Below are positions 34,563 through 45,589 of a stretch of DNA of 64,000 nucleotides, piece by piece. The stretch's first letter is position 1. Each line of letters starts with the position of its first letter. Origin of the DNA: Neoechinorhynchus agilis. Taxonomy: Eukaryota > Acanthocephala. The notes beneath the pieces are model-generated. The model saw only the letters and a program-made list of their open reading frames with translations, did no database searches and was not told the DNA's origin. The position numbers and the translations under genes were made by a program. The stretch spans positions 17,856,001 through 17,920,000 of the forward strand of contig CM121341.1 of NCBI GenBank assembly GCA_051530055.1, read 5' to 3'.

Positions 34563-34836
34563 CAACAAAAATCTATGCGAAATTGTAAATGGCATGGAAT
34601 TTAAGAACCGAAAAACGTATTTATTGCCGGAATTCAGACAAATGAACGATTTCTCCTAAATGTTAAGTATAAGTAGTGCAGTATGTTAACATTACTGTGG
34701 CTTTTGGTTCTCGTTGATTCCTTAAATAGGTTCTCTTAGTTAGTTCAAAAATTAAACCATTTGATTTATATAATTATTTTCACATCGTGATGCACGCTTT
34801 GATTGAGAGGACAGTTTCTTTTACATTACGATTCAC

Positions 34837-37800
34837 TTAATGGATAATTTCTATCACAAAGTCTTGTTCAATTTTAACTCCAGGTTTTCTCACTAACAAA
34901 TGATTTCCGTATTTCCCCGTGGTTTGTTCGTATTGCAGCGTGTAAGTTTGATTTAAACTAATAATGCTTATTTTAACAGCCGTTACAATGGGTCCGTGGT
35001 TACAGAATACGATTCGTTCAATCCATTGATGGTTTGTTGTCCTCCATTTAGTGGGTTCTTTATAGTCGACATAACGTGTTGATTTGAACGTATCGTGTTC
35101 GAACACAAGCATGCGATGAACGAAATGTCCTTGTTTGTATGCCATGGTAACTCCATCATCAACATAAACTTGTCCATTGGCTTTACCACTCGAATCTGGG
35201 CACACAAACAATGTTAATGGATCACCAAGCGTCGCTAACAGACTTCTTCGTGGTCTGAATTTGAAAGGGAAAATCCTCCCTAGCTTAAGAAGGACATTAG
35301 CATATCCATCGAGAGGCGAAGATTCTCTGTACCATTGACCTCCGTGAAAAACAGAAAGATCTAGCATGGAAATCCATGCATCATCAGTATCAGATTGTGA
35401 ACTTTGTGGAACGTAAAATTCGATGGTTGATTTACCTGGGTATAGGACCGGGTATATGAGAACCGAACTTCCTAACATAAAAGCATCCTCTATATCAAGA
35501 GCATTTTCATCTGAGGGGAATCCCATCCATAGTGGCCGGATAACGGGATCGCCTTGAATTTCGTGCAGTCGAAATAAAGTGTATACAAGAGGCGAGAAAA
35601 GGTATCTACGTTCAATTTGACGACCTATAATCGATGAACATTTAGGATCAATGTCGTCAAATGACCATGGTTCTTTACGCGTACTTTCTTTGTGGCTATG
35701 AGTTCGGTAGAATGGAAGGAACATTCCAAGCTGGTGCCACCGTGTATATAACTCAGCATCTCTTGTTTTTCCGTCGAAAAATCCGCCGATGTCAGCGCCT
35801 GCAAATGATATTCCGCTTATAGATAAAGATAAAATCATTGAAATGGACACTCGCATCTGCTCCCAACTCTGAAAATTATCGCCCGTCCATACGGCAGCGA
35901 AACGCTGAGTGCCAGCAAAGAAGGCTCGAGTGAGCACAAATGAACGTTTGTTCCCCGGTCGCATGTAATGTCCTTTTTGAGTATAAAGGGACATCAAATG
36001 ACCATATAGGTTGTGCACTTCGAGATTCGTTCGATTATCGTGATGAATTGCATCACGGGATATTGTGACCTCGTCGCCGCCGAAAACACTCATTTCGTTC
36101 ATATCGTTCCATGTGTAGTCCGTGGTGATTATATCCGGACGATTGTACAATCCCGAATACCATTCCCCCGCTTTAGGATCAAAGTAATCTACCCAACACG
36201 ATTTACCAGGCCAACAATGTCCCTCGAAATCCGTTCCTAACGATGATTTCACAAAACGATTTTGATCCTTACCTTCCTTATATACGAAATATGAATCGTC
36301 CACTTTTATGTGAGGATCTATTATTGTTATCAGATTACGCTTATTTTGATTTAAATGTTTAATAAGGTTACGAGGGTGAGGAAATTTATGATTCCATGTA
36401 AGTCAGACATTCTGGAGATTTCTGTAATAGTAAATAAGATTATAAATACCATTGATGTAAGATGATTTGCTAAAATGGCTAGTGAGTTGGTAAAGAGCTA
36501 AAAGCACATATTTCTAGACCGTTTCAATACTAAATAACAGGATTTTCTCCACCCTGTGTGACAAGTTTCGTCAAAAAGTTTACTCTTGTACAATATCTGC
36601 ATTTATTTTTGAATCTTGATGTACTATCCTCTAGACAATAAACTTTGCAAGCATTTAAAATCGTAGATAAGCAGTTAAAAGGGTTTTATTTTAGAGAAGT
36701 TTAATAGCGACTATTTAAACTTCTAGTTCAAAATGGTGTTAGAAAGGGATGTTTCCTTTCATGAATTCATACTTATAGGAATCGATTACAACCAAAGAAA
36801 CCATATCAAAGTCTATAAAGAAAATTTTCTTCAACTTTACAAAAATTGACATGGAACATATTTGGACTTTTGAGTCCAACTTGTAAGCAGTAAAAATATT
36901 TGCTTCATGCAGTCGAATAAAATACAAATAAGTAAAATTTTACGATGCTCTAATTTAATTTTGTGATCATTTGCGTCGTAATTTTGAGTTATCCTGCAAA
37001 CAGCGTGAAATATTAAGCCAGCATGACTTTTACAGTGCGGTTTCTTCGGTTGCATGAGTGAAAAGTAAGCTATAACAGTTTTAGAATTAAAATTGTAAAT
37101 GTAATCAAATTTCCAAAAAAAATATTTTGAACCGCTTCAGAAAAAAATCCAAGAATGTATGAAATAAAATATCGTATACCGTCAGTGTAGTCGAGATCTA
37201 ACCATATATTATCAAGTGGTATGTTCTTTTCATCAAATAATCTTTCAAGATTCATAACTTCATCTTGGCTCATGTAGCTCCATCTTGATTGATGATAACC
37301 AAGTGTGCTCAGTGGTGGAAGCGGTGCTGTACCTGTCAGATAAGTGAACTGCCTGACGACATTCAATGGATTGTCTGATCCAGTCATGAAAAACACATCA
37401 ACAAGTCCACTAGAAAACATCCAATGCGCGGATACATTTTTCGATTCGTTATTTCGAACTGTACTAGCTTTTTTCCCAGAACTAAACAATTGACGCATCC
37501 ATTCGGACAACGAATGTATTGCCCGATTTACCCCAATAGGTTTTCGTGAGTCGATTGAATCCTTTCCAAGGTCAATATCGATCCAGCATTCGGCTGCATT
37601 CAACCAGAGTATTCCCACAGTTCTCGGTAAATCTCCATTATGAGATGTTCGATGTGCGTATATGATTGGAATTGATCCATATAAAGCAGCTTGACTGCCC
37701 ACCTCATATTCAAAGACGTCTAAATTAAACAGACGATATGGATCGTTTAACTTGACTGTTGATTTGAGACTATGCGAATCTGCATGTTCAGGTAAACCGT

Positions 37801-38347
37801 AGAGACGATCGAAGCCATGGAAAGATATATCTCCACCGATCGCTGGATTCGCAAAATACAGTTTCTGGGCTGAATTAAAGCTCATCACAGCCATACTTTT
37901 TTCGTCTTTAATCTCCATCAAAAATGGATCAGAACTGAAAAAGATTGAATCATTGCACAGTGCACATTTTACTGTCATTTCCGTACTCGTTCGATCAATA
38001 ATGGTGAACGAAATGAGCGGTGCACTCTCAACTTCATTGGTCAAAACATGAGCAACGCGATATCGACTACCGATTGTTTTTTCTTCTTCGATTGTCAATC
38101 GATATACTCCAGGTCGATATGCTCCAATCACGGCCAAAAGAATCTGCCCCGTTTGCTTTTCAGTAACATTGAAAACAAATTCACCCTTTGCGGATTGTTT
38201 CACATTCGAAAAATCAGCCTTATAGGCAGCGAGAGTGCGAAACCGCTGCTTTGAACAAAAATCAGTTTGGCTGCAAGTATGAAACGAACTCTTATCAACG
38301 CATTGGCAAACAGTCAAAAACGTTAATATTAGGCCCAGTGCAACCAT
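34837..38347 (-). CDS. GANAB: ER glucosidase II alpha subunit (neutral alpha-glucosidase AB, GH31)
   Basis: Glucosidase II trims the inner two glucoses from N-glycans in the ER and so drives the calnexin cycle. The start is the ATG at 38347, giving signal peptide MVALGLILTFLTVCQCV. Part one (37165-38347) holds the N-terminal beta-sandwich and the start of the catalytic domain: NDPYRLFNLDVFEYE, GILWLNAAECWIDID, LGYHQSRWSYMSQDEV and NIWLDLDYTDGIRYF. Part two (34837-36398) resumes at TWNHKFPHPR and includes DPHIKVD, the nucleophile block TWNDMNEMSVF (Pro of the usual NEPSVF is Met), AVWTGDN with the acid/base Asp, FFDG, and the C-terminal LLVRKPGVKIE. A 764 bp TA-flanked element separates the two parts; without it the frame gives RYFTW and 914 residues, near human 944. 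No canonical splice pair restores this frame. Confidence 0.9.
36401..37164. mobile_element. TA-flanked 764 bp TIR element inside GANAB coding sequence
   Basis: Flanked by TA at 36399-36400 and 37165-37166. The left end reads AGTCAGACATTCTGGAGATT and the right end, reverse complemented, TTTCATACATTCTTGGATTT: a terminal inverted repeat of about 24 bp sharing TCA-ACATTCT-GGA...TTTCTG. Removing 36401-37166 yields CGA TAT TTT ACA TGG, the family's RYFTW. In the gene orientation the last in-frame codon before CTT ACA TGG is TGA, and no AG lies between that stop and the conserved TW, so a normal 3' splice site is absent. No transposase frame is seen, so non-autonomous. Confidence 0.75.
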
Positions 38348-39040
38348 ATTCACGAAAAGAAGTCTTATGGAAATTTCTTTTATACCGTTAGATTCTGTCG
38401 TATCTTTGCTAACGTAAATTACACCGCTAATAGTTTCGATGTTTTAGAATAGTAGGCTTTTAAATTCGTCATACATAAGATTTATTCGAAGGAAGACATT
38501 GGATGATTAACCGAGGAATAATTATGATTCGATAGTAATAAAGTTATGTCATCGCTGTCCATTTAAGTGCTTTGTCATCCCAGACGTTCCATTGTTTCCA
38601 GCAGTAAGGGAGTTTGCTCAAAGCCTCTAGTAAAGTGCTAATGTACTTTAGTATAAAAAACTAGGCTCGAGAAATTCGTCAGTGTAGAATTTAAGTCGTG
38701 CAGATGAAACTTAAAAATCGACAAATAGAAAGTGAATTCAACAAAATGCGTTCTTTATTCACAGTTTTCCAGTATTTTCACTTGAATAGTTCAAGATGTA
38801 ACGTGTTAATGTTTCTAGTCGATTTTTTACTTTTTTTACAATGACAACCATTTTATTGTCTTGGATTATTAACGTCGGGGAAAATAAACTTGCTTTTGAT
38901 AGCTTTGCAACTCCAGTTTTACATTCACTAATTTATTTTTGTTACTTCATCAAATCCGGGGTGGCAAAACTATAAAAAGAAAATGACCATTTTTTATATA
39001 TTTTTTGTCTTCTTCGAAGATTGAATTGTTCATGTTTACT
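38348..39040. other. Upstream region of GANAB
   Basis: Likely contains the GANAB promoter. No other gene, RNA or repeat was recognised. Confidence 0.4.
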
Positions 39041-39227
39041 TATGGCGGAAAAATTAAAGGAATTTATTAAGTCCGATATTTCGGAGGCACAATGTTGTAC
39101 GCGTTTATTAAGGTTGCTTGCAAGTTTTTAGGCTGTGCGATCGTGTAACGTACAAGCAACCTTAATAAAGGCACAAGATTGTGCCAAAACATCGGACTTA
39201 ATAAATTCCTTCAATTTTTCTACCATA
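39041..39227. repeat. Foldback element, arms about 75-80 bp
   Basis: Left arm 39041-39120 and right arm about 39153-39227 are imperfect inverted repeats: AGGAATTTATTAAGTCCGAT and its complement ATCGGACTTAATAAATTCCT, and TTATTAAGGTTGCTTG with CAAGCAACCTTAATAA. The spacer is about 32 bp. No coding sequence. Looks like a MITE-class hairpin. Confidence 0.8.
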
Positions 39228-40745
39228 AAAACATATTCTATCTTAGTTTTTAAACACAGCAAAAAACGATCGTCAGCCCAGTGTGCGCTGAACCTTAGAC
39301 GTAACATCTAAGTGACCATTAAAGGCCAAACTAAGAACACACAAAACTACGAGATCACTGTGTCCCGACTCCTCTGCCCAACCATCTCGAGTAGCCAAAG
39401 CTGTATCTAACTCGTCCATACTTCCATCTTGGATCGGAGATTTGCTTTGATAACTTCCTCGTGTGATACTTAAAAGGATTCCAAAATGTGCCATAAATCA
39501 GTGCGCACCGTCATACCCCGCAATACTTTTGAAGGGTGTCAAAGATCAGAAGGACCTTAGCTGGTTGTAAGTTTACCAATGTCACCAAGAAGCGTCTCGC
39601 GTTTTTCGATCAGATGTTTGAGAACGCTAAAAAGAAAAGCACAGAGTCTGCAATATGAAGAATGAATCGACGCAAATCTAGTTCTGATCAGGCTCACATC
39701 AGTAACCGAGTCTCAGCAAAACTGGCTGATGCTCACGTATGTGGTTCAGTCAGGATATTATGCTCAATTGAGTCGTTTACGAATAACGACGAGTCTATCT
39801 TTTAGAACCGTGAAGCTTATCATCCTTCTGCGTTCTCGTTCCGCCAAGATTTATACCAATTGTATATCCTTTTCCCTTTCGCAATATTTGAGAATCATTC
39901 GATTCATCAAAGCTGCAGTAAATTGATGCTTTGCAATTGAAATTTTTTAGTCAACATCTAAAGCTTTAAAGTATATATTTTGTCGAAAAATTCTAATGCC
40001 ACACACCTTCGATAAGTGGTATTCCAAAGTTTAAACTGTAAATACGATCTCGAATTGCATTCTTTGAAGAGTCAAGACGTCCGCGATGGAGCAAACAAAT
40101 CGATGTTATTGTTATCCGTAAGTAGCATACTGTCTTCGGTGAAATCGCGAATAATGATAGTCGTTATAGAAAAATTAGTTCTATAAAAAAGTTGATCTTA
40201 GGTATAGTCGCCTCAGAAATCAAACAGAGTAGAAATTTAATTAATAACTAACGATCAATTATCCGTTAACAATCGCAGTTTGGGCCATCATGGTGTTTTT
40301 TATCAGCAGAGTTGAGATATTTACGGCACTTAGAAGTTGATACAAATGTAAAGCGTGATATGAACACCACGAATGTACTTGACGCTTTCTTCATAATTGA
40401 AATATAATTGAGCCCCATGCAACGAATTAGAAAAGAGATGCGATTGAATAGAGGGTACTTCTTGGGCAGTCCGAGTCCTTCGCGTGATTGAGTGAACGGA
40501 TTAATTGTGTTCCTGCATTTCGCTAATCCTTCTTAAATGTACTTAGCATTTTCAAGTCATATTTCTTCAAGTACCCCAACAAATTCTCTGAAATTGAACG
40601 TGTTTTATTTTCCTTGTAGCGTATGCAATAGCAACAACCACACAAGCAATACGCGCTCCGGCGTACCCCGTAGTAGTACTATGAGAAAATATATAAACAC
40701 GTTTTATTAATTTAAGAAAAGAACGATCCATACACTTGCCAGCAT
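39228..40745. other. Intergenic region, one small open frame
   Basis: A minus-strand frame at 39273-39494 starts with ATG and reads GSMDELDTALATRDGWAEES, then GHSDLVVLCVLSLAFNGHL; composition is protein-like but I do not recognise it, and it could be retroelement debris. Elsewhere no exon or RNA gene is supported. Confidence 0.35.
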
Positions 40746-40749
40746 CTAT

Positions 40750-40945
40750 CTTCGGATGTTGAGGCGGGGAGGTGGGACTTGTCTTTGAAGGAGTTTTAAT
40801 GTGCGATCGGAGGCTTTGTACAGGAGATGACCGATTGGGAGTCTTTCCTTGTTCTCCGGTTGTTAAGGAAAGATTGGGCTTGGGGGAGGAAAGATTTTTG
40901 GTAGAGGGTGGAACGAGCGAGGGGGTATGAAAAAGTTGGGGCATC
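40750..40945 (-). mobile_element. LINE fragment related to 7810-8600
   Basis: Over about 170 bp this matches 7830-8000 with few differences (plus-strand blocks GATCGGAGGCTTTGTA, GGGAGTCTTTCCTTGTTCTC, AGATTTTTGGTAGA). On the minus strand one frame reads FHTPSLVPPSTKNLSSPKPN, parallel to FHPPSLVPLSTKNLSSPKPI in the other copy. Confidence 0.7.
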
Positions 40946-40949
40946 CAAA

Positions 40950-42055
40950 ATTATCTCCGTCCCTATGAAGAACCATCGATCGCTCTTAGGTGCTATTCAA
41001 CCATATAACGTTGCCACTTGATCGCAAAGGAAGTGATAGCTGTTATCAAAGATAACAAAGAGTGGATAGGGAGTTCCAGAAATATGAGGGTGTCCAGTCG
41101 ATATTCACAATGTTTACGCAGACGTTATGTAAGCTGTGATGAAGGAACACCTACAAATTTTGCGAAATAGTGCCAGAAAAAAGGTGACATATTTGCGAAT
41201 AGATTCCGATGCAAAACGTGTTCGATGTCCAGCAAGACGGATTTCCTTCGCTTTAAATAACAGTTAGAGGATGAGCGGGATCGATTAGTTCGTCGTGGAG
41301 TATTAAAGCCTGTGGATAAAAGGATGATGTAGGTTAGGTTATATCAATTGTTATAATGAGAAAAAATGACGGATCCGTGAGAATATGCAGCGATTTCCGG
41401 ATGGCTATAAATCAGAACATAATAGAAGATCCATCTAAAACGTCAATGAACTTCTTAGTAAATTGAAGGAAGAAAAAATTGTTCGAATTGGGAAAATGAT
41501 CCATCTAGATTTCGCAGGTGCAATCAAAGGGTGCATAGCTGTCGATGTGATGAACAAATGGTCGAGGTTTAAAATCTATATCGAAATGCGAAAAAGCCCG
41601 AAGTGTTGTAACGAGATTTCGTGAATGCTTTTCGAGAATAAGAACACCTCGGTGGGTGGTAATCGATAATGGGCCACGATTGTTAAGTGGAGAATTCGAC
41701 GCATTTTGTTAAGAGCAAGGGATCATCACCTTAGATCGAATTTCTATCACTCGTAGTCTAATGGGTTAGCCCGACGATTTGTTGGTACATTTAAAAAGTG
41801 GACTCTGTCGCAGATTCGGTGTGGATGAAGCATGGTTGGGATTTCCTGAAAGCAAAAATAACCGGCCAGGCGCTCGCAGAACTGTTGATGGAACGGCGAT
41901 TGAATGCTAAGTTGGATAATCTGAGGCCGATGTTGTGTTCAAATAATGACGCTAATAGCAGCCCATTTGGTGGGAGAAACCGCAAAACGATAAAGAGAGC
42001 TAATGACTGCTCGCCCGATAGCAAACCAGTGAAAACCCCGCTAGTACCTTAAGAA
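40950..42055 (+). mobile_element. Ty3/Gypsy-type LTR retroelement fossil, fragment
   Basis: Pieces of reverse transcriptase (DGSVRICGDFRMAINQNI), integrase (HLDFAGAIKGCI, an IDNGP box) and the region after integrase (LAELLMERRLNAKLDNLRPM) occur in that order over about 1.1 kb. No LTRs were found at the ends. It is clearly broken, with several breaks, internally shortened, and looks old. Confidence 0.7.
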
Positions 42056-42261
42056 ATGAAAATCATTAGGAAGGAGATTTGTTATATGTGTCAATCAATA
42101 ATTACGGTATTTTCCATGAACGCATTTTCATAAAAATAGAGATGTTATGAGTATGTCTTCAGTTTTTTAAATATCGAGATCAAACGATTAGGGTGTTTGG
42201 TAACTTTGCTTCTAAAAACGAAATGGTACGATAAACCAAAAATAGGAATTAAATCTGTTTT

Positions 42262-42358
42262 CAACACGAAAAGGCCGAAAATTTTCAAGATAAATCTATT
42301 TCTGAATCAAACATCGCTAATTGAAATTGAAACTATAATGAATAATTTCTTTACAAGA
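42262..42358 (+). repeat. Dispersed repeat with hammerhead-like core, copy B
   Basis: Reverse complement of 20910-21010, with only a handful of differences. It ends in AAAAGGCCGAAAATTTTC, shared with the hairpin at 46667-46863. Confidence 0.7.
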
Positions 42359-42429
42359 AATAAAACGTTATAAATCACAGAATGGTACAATCAACACGGG
42401 GAAGGGAATGAAATGTTTAACAAGTAATT

Positions 42430-42603
42430 TCACTTCGAATCACGTTCAGCTTCAAACTTTTTCTTTTGCAGGTCGAGCATCAGATCTCGCTCTGCTGTCT
42501 TCACATAATTGTCCAAATCATCAAGAGGTCTATAAATCCAATATACGAGCATATCACCTGCGATAAAACTTGAGAATAGAATACTGTTGATCGGCGGTTC
42601 CAT
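42430..42603 (-). CDS. Small single-pass membrane protein, 57 aa
   Basis: ATG-started frame: MEPPINSILFSSFIAGDMLV, then YWIYRPLDDLDNYVKTAERD, ending LQKKKFEAERDSK. One hydrophobic helix (about residues 7-23) precedes a charged, probably helical tail, a layout common in small mitochondrial or ER membrane proteins. It is head to head with PSMC4, 130 bp between start codons, so a shared promoter is possible. No family recognised. An overlapping frame (MLRNNRVVVYIVGSG...) starts 40 bases upstream and could be an alternative first exon. Confidence 0.5.
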   Translation of the reverse strand: MEPPINSILFSSFIAGDMLVYWIYRPLDDLDNYVKTAERDLMLDLQKKKFEAERDSK

Positions 42604-42732
42604 TGGAAAGATCTTTTACACCGGAACCAACGATATAAACCACCACGCGATTATTTCTTAACATTAAATGATTTTTCCTTCCGTTTTATTTGCACTTCAC
42701 GTTTCAAAAGTATCGGCTGTTCTTTCTCAAAA

Positions 42733-44427
42733 TGGCGGAAGAACTCTGCATGGTACGTAAGAATTGTACGGCGGCGAAATTATTTGACGAGCCCGGTTGT
42801 TGGTGGTGGTTCAAAGTCCGGAAATGGCGGCTTGTGCGACGACATTGTATGATACTATTTACACTCATTCGAAGGTTGGTTCTTTTATCTTAATTCTGTA
42901 ATGAAAATCTACGACAGTTCCTCGAGTACAAATTACGGCATATCGATGTCCGTGAGGCTTTTCTTAAGCAAGAACTCAGAATGCTCAAGAAAGAGCTTTT
43001 GCATGCTCAAGAGGAGATCAAACGTATAAAAAGTGTTCCTCTCGTTATTGGGCAATTCTTGGAGCCAATAGACGCTATTAGTGGAATTGTAGGCAGCACG
43101 AATGGCAGCAATTATTATGTACGCGTCTTGTCAACTATTGACCGTGAACTTCTTAAGACTGGATCAAGCGTTGCTTTACATAAACATAGCAATTCGCTAG
43201 TCGACGTACTTCCGCCTGAGTCGGACAGCACAATTTCGGTTCTTCAGGCCGATGAACGTCCTGATGTTAGTTATACTGATATTGGCGGTCTTGATATCCA
43301 AAAGCAGGAAATGAGGGAAGCAGTAGAAGTCGAGCGGGCGTCATTTTGGAGGATTGGGAGTTTTCTCGGTAGAATGAAATGTTAATTTTTGGTTTTTGTA
43401 GAGTTATATGAGCGCTGCCATTCGATCTAGGACGAAACTATTCGAATACTGACATTTTGTCCGTTCTTCTCTTCAAATTTGTAATTATAATTGGAAACAC
43501 GCAGTTCCGTGTGGTGATTCCACCCAATTGTGATATTTCGTGGTTTTAAGTGTCTTAGGAGATAATAGCACTCAAAAAAATCGAAATCTTTTTCTTGTGT
43601 GGACCGAATAGCTGCCCAAATCTCGGAGACTTTGTCCGAATAGAAATTGAACACGACTTTTCCCTACTTGCCAAAAGTCATAATGCTTAAAATGAAACCT
43701 GCTCAACTCCCTAGAGCTTCCGCTGACTCATTACGACCTGTATCACCAAATCGGCATTGATCCGCCTCGTGGTGTTCTCATGTACGGTCCACCAGGTTGC
43801 GGCAAGACGATGCTCGCCAAAGCCGTTGCCAATCAGACAACCGCATCATTCATTCGAGTGGTAGGAAGTGAATTTGTTCAAAAGTACTTGGGTGAAGGAC
43901 CTCGAATGGTGCGCGACGTATTTCGTCTTGCAAAGGAGAACGCTCCATCGATAGTGTTTATAGACGAAATCGACGCGATCGCTACTAAACGGTTTGACGC
44001 TCAGACTGGCGCTGATCGCGAAGTGCAGCGTATTCTACTCGAACTTCTCAATCAGATGGACGGATTCGATCAAAGTGTCAACGTAAAAGTTATTATGGCC
44101 ACTAATAGGGCCGACACTCTGGATCCGGCACTTCTTCGACCAGGTCGACTTGACCGAAAGATCGAGTTTCCAATGCCGGATCGAAGGCAAAAACGTCTTA
44201 TACTTTCAACGTTGACATCGAAAATGAATTTGAGCGACGAAATCGACTTGGAAGATTATGTTGCAAGACCGGACAATATATCAGGAGCTGACATAAACTC
44301 AATTTGCCAGGAAGCCGGAATGCGGGCTGTTCGCGATAACCGATTTGTGGTCTTGTCTAAAGACTTTGATGATGGATACAAGACTGTAGTGAAGAAATCA
44401 GAAATCGATCACGAGTTTTATAGATGA
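42733..44427 (+). CDS. PSMC4: 26S proteasome regulatory ATPase subunit Rpt3
   Basis: Rpt3 is one of six AAA ATPases in the 19S base that unfold ubiquitinated substrates. Exons: a tentative first (42733-42757, MAEELCMV) with a 34 bp intron; 42792-42874, or a start at ATG 42824 ([13 protein letters not shown]); a 43 bp intron (42875-42917); 42918-43328 with coiled coil, [20 protein letters not shown] and [18 protein letters not shown]; an intron 43329-43716; and 43717-44427. The last exon has Walker [10 protein letters not shown], Walker [26 protein letters not shown] and sensor regions, ending DHEFYR (human HEFYK), the HbYX-like tail that docks on the 20S ring. Coding is nearly colinear with human Rpt3. 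The large intron is a TA-flanked TIR element. First-exon choice is uncertain. Confidence 0.92.
43326..43711. mobile_element. TA-flanked 386 bp TIR element forming a PSMC4 intron
   Basis: TA lies at 43324-43325 and at 43712-43713. The left end reads GAAGTCGAGCGGGCGTCATT and the right end, reverse complemented, GGGAGTTGAGCAGGTTTCAT: an inverted repeat over about 22 bp. Excision at TA would give GCA GTA GAG CTT CCG, the conserved AVELP. Here a GT-AG splice (GAA|GTCGAG...CTAGAG|CTT) also works in frame and is probably used. A minus-strand frame of about 75 codons lies inside (see findings). Confidence 0.7.
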
Positions 44428-44571
44428 TTTATTCAATATCTCATAGAGGGTCTGGGCGCGCAAGAAGCTATGAGATTGCCACGGGTGATCGGTCTGCTCA
44501 AGTATCTTCTAGATAATAAAAACGGTTACATGAGCGTCTTTGAACAAATGAAGAGGTTAGCACGTGTTTAA
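44428..44571 (+). other. In-frame open extension after the PSMC4 stop
   Basis: Directly after the UGA of PSMC4 the same frame stays open for 47 codons: FIQYLIEGLGAQEAMRLPR, then VIGLLKYLLDNKNGYMSVF and EQMKRLARV, then TAA. Composition is protein-like. It may be a read-through tail, an exon of an unseen downstream gene, or chance. No family recognised. Confidence 0.35.
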
Positions 44572-45589
44572 AGCATCTCTAGGAAAACTATAATCAAAAA
44601 TCATGCTTTTCGAGCGGCCCGGTCCTCGTTTTGCACTTTGCAAGGGATTTGGAACTGTCATCAGCACGCGAGTCTTTAGTTTTCGGTTTTTACGAAAAAA
44701 AACACGATAACAGGACGGAATCTCACTTACCAGAAGATTTATTTGCCCGCCGACATCCAAAGTCAACGTCATTTTTTTATTAAGCCAGGAACCATAACCT
44801 CTAAAAATTCTTAAACTGTTTGTGAAGCTATTTTATAAAAGCATTGATAATCCTCTTTGCGTCTTTCTAAGCGTTCAAGTGCAGTATTCGAATGACTACG
44901 CATCGACAGAAAAGGTGCCAATCTAACTTTAATCGTATTTCCATGATTATTGTAGTTAATCGTTTATTACTTTAAATTTCTAAAATCTTCCACGCCAAAA
45001 ACTATTTGTAGTCTATTGCGGACGATTGCATTTAATTTCTTATACTTTCCTACCAAGCGAATAACTTATAGTCGCATGTGTGAATGATGAGAATGCACTT
45101 TGAATATTTTCACATCCACGTTTCAAGAGAATCATTGTGTTGTCGTTTATGTAGTTTCCTTCCAAATTTGTCGAACTCGATCGTCAGTTTGGTAACGATC
45201 AAACCATAATTTTAATATCATTATTTACTTCATCATATACGTTCTTTTTTAGACTATTATTTAGATTTTGATTACTTGCTTTTACTAGTCATTGATATAA
45301 TAGCGCGATTACTTTTTTAACAATTTAATATTTATGTTGAAAATATTTTTCATCTGCTCAACATGGGATTCGATATTTGATCGACGGCACTGATGAAAAT
45401 CTAACGAATTCGATGGGGTTATTTTCTTCAAATCGAAAATGCAATCTCTTCCCTGCCTTCTAACCTACTTTCAATTTTCCGCATTTGTCTACTCTTACCC
45501 TGTTCTACTCTCTTCCTTTTCCCCTTTTCCATTTTCCCCTCTTATTTCACAATTTTTTTCCATAGCCCCTTTATTTGTTAGTTCTGGTA
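44572..45589. other. Spacer after PSMC4
   Basis: No gene, RNA or clear repeat. It becomes pyrimidine-rich from about 45430. Confidence 0.4.

Noticed and set aside
36739-37055. Small frames inside the GANAB insert as a transposase
   Set aside because: They are 62-72 codons, overlap each other, and show no DDE/DDD-type motif.
42690-42893. 67-codon frame at the PSMC4 5' end as a separate gene
   Set aside because: It runs through a likely intron; the PSMC4-like peptide is read in another frame from 42792 or 42824.
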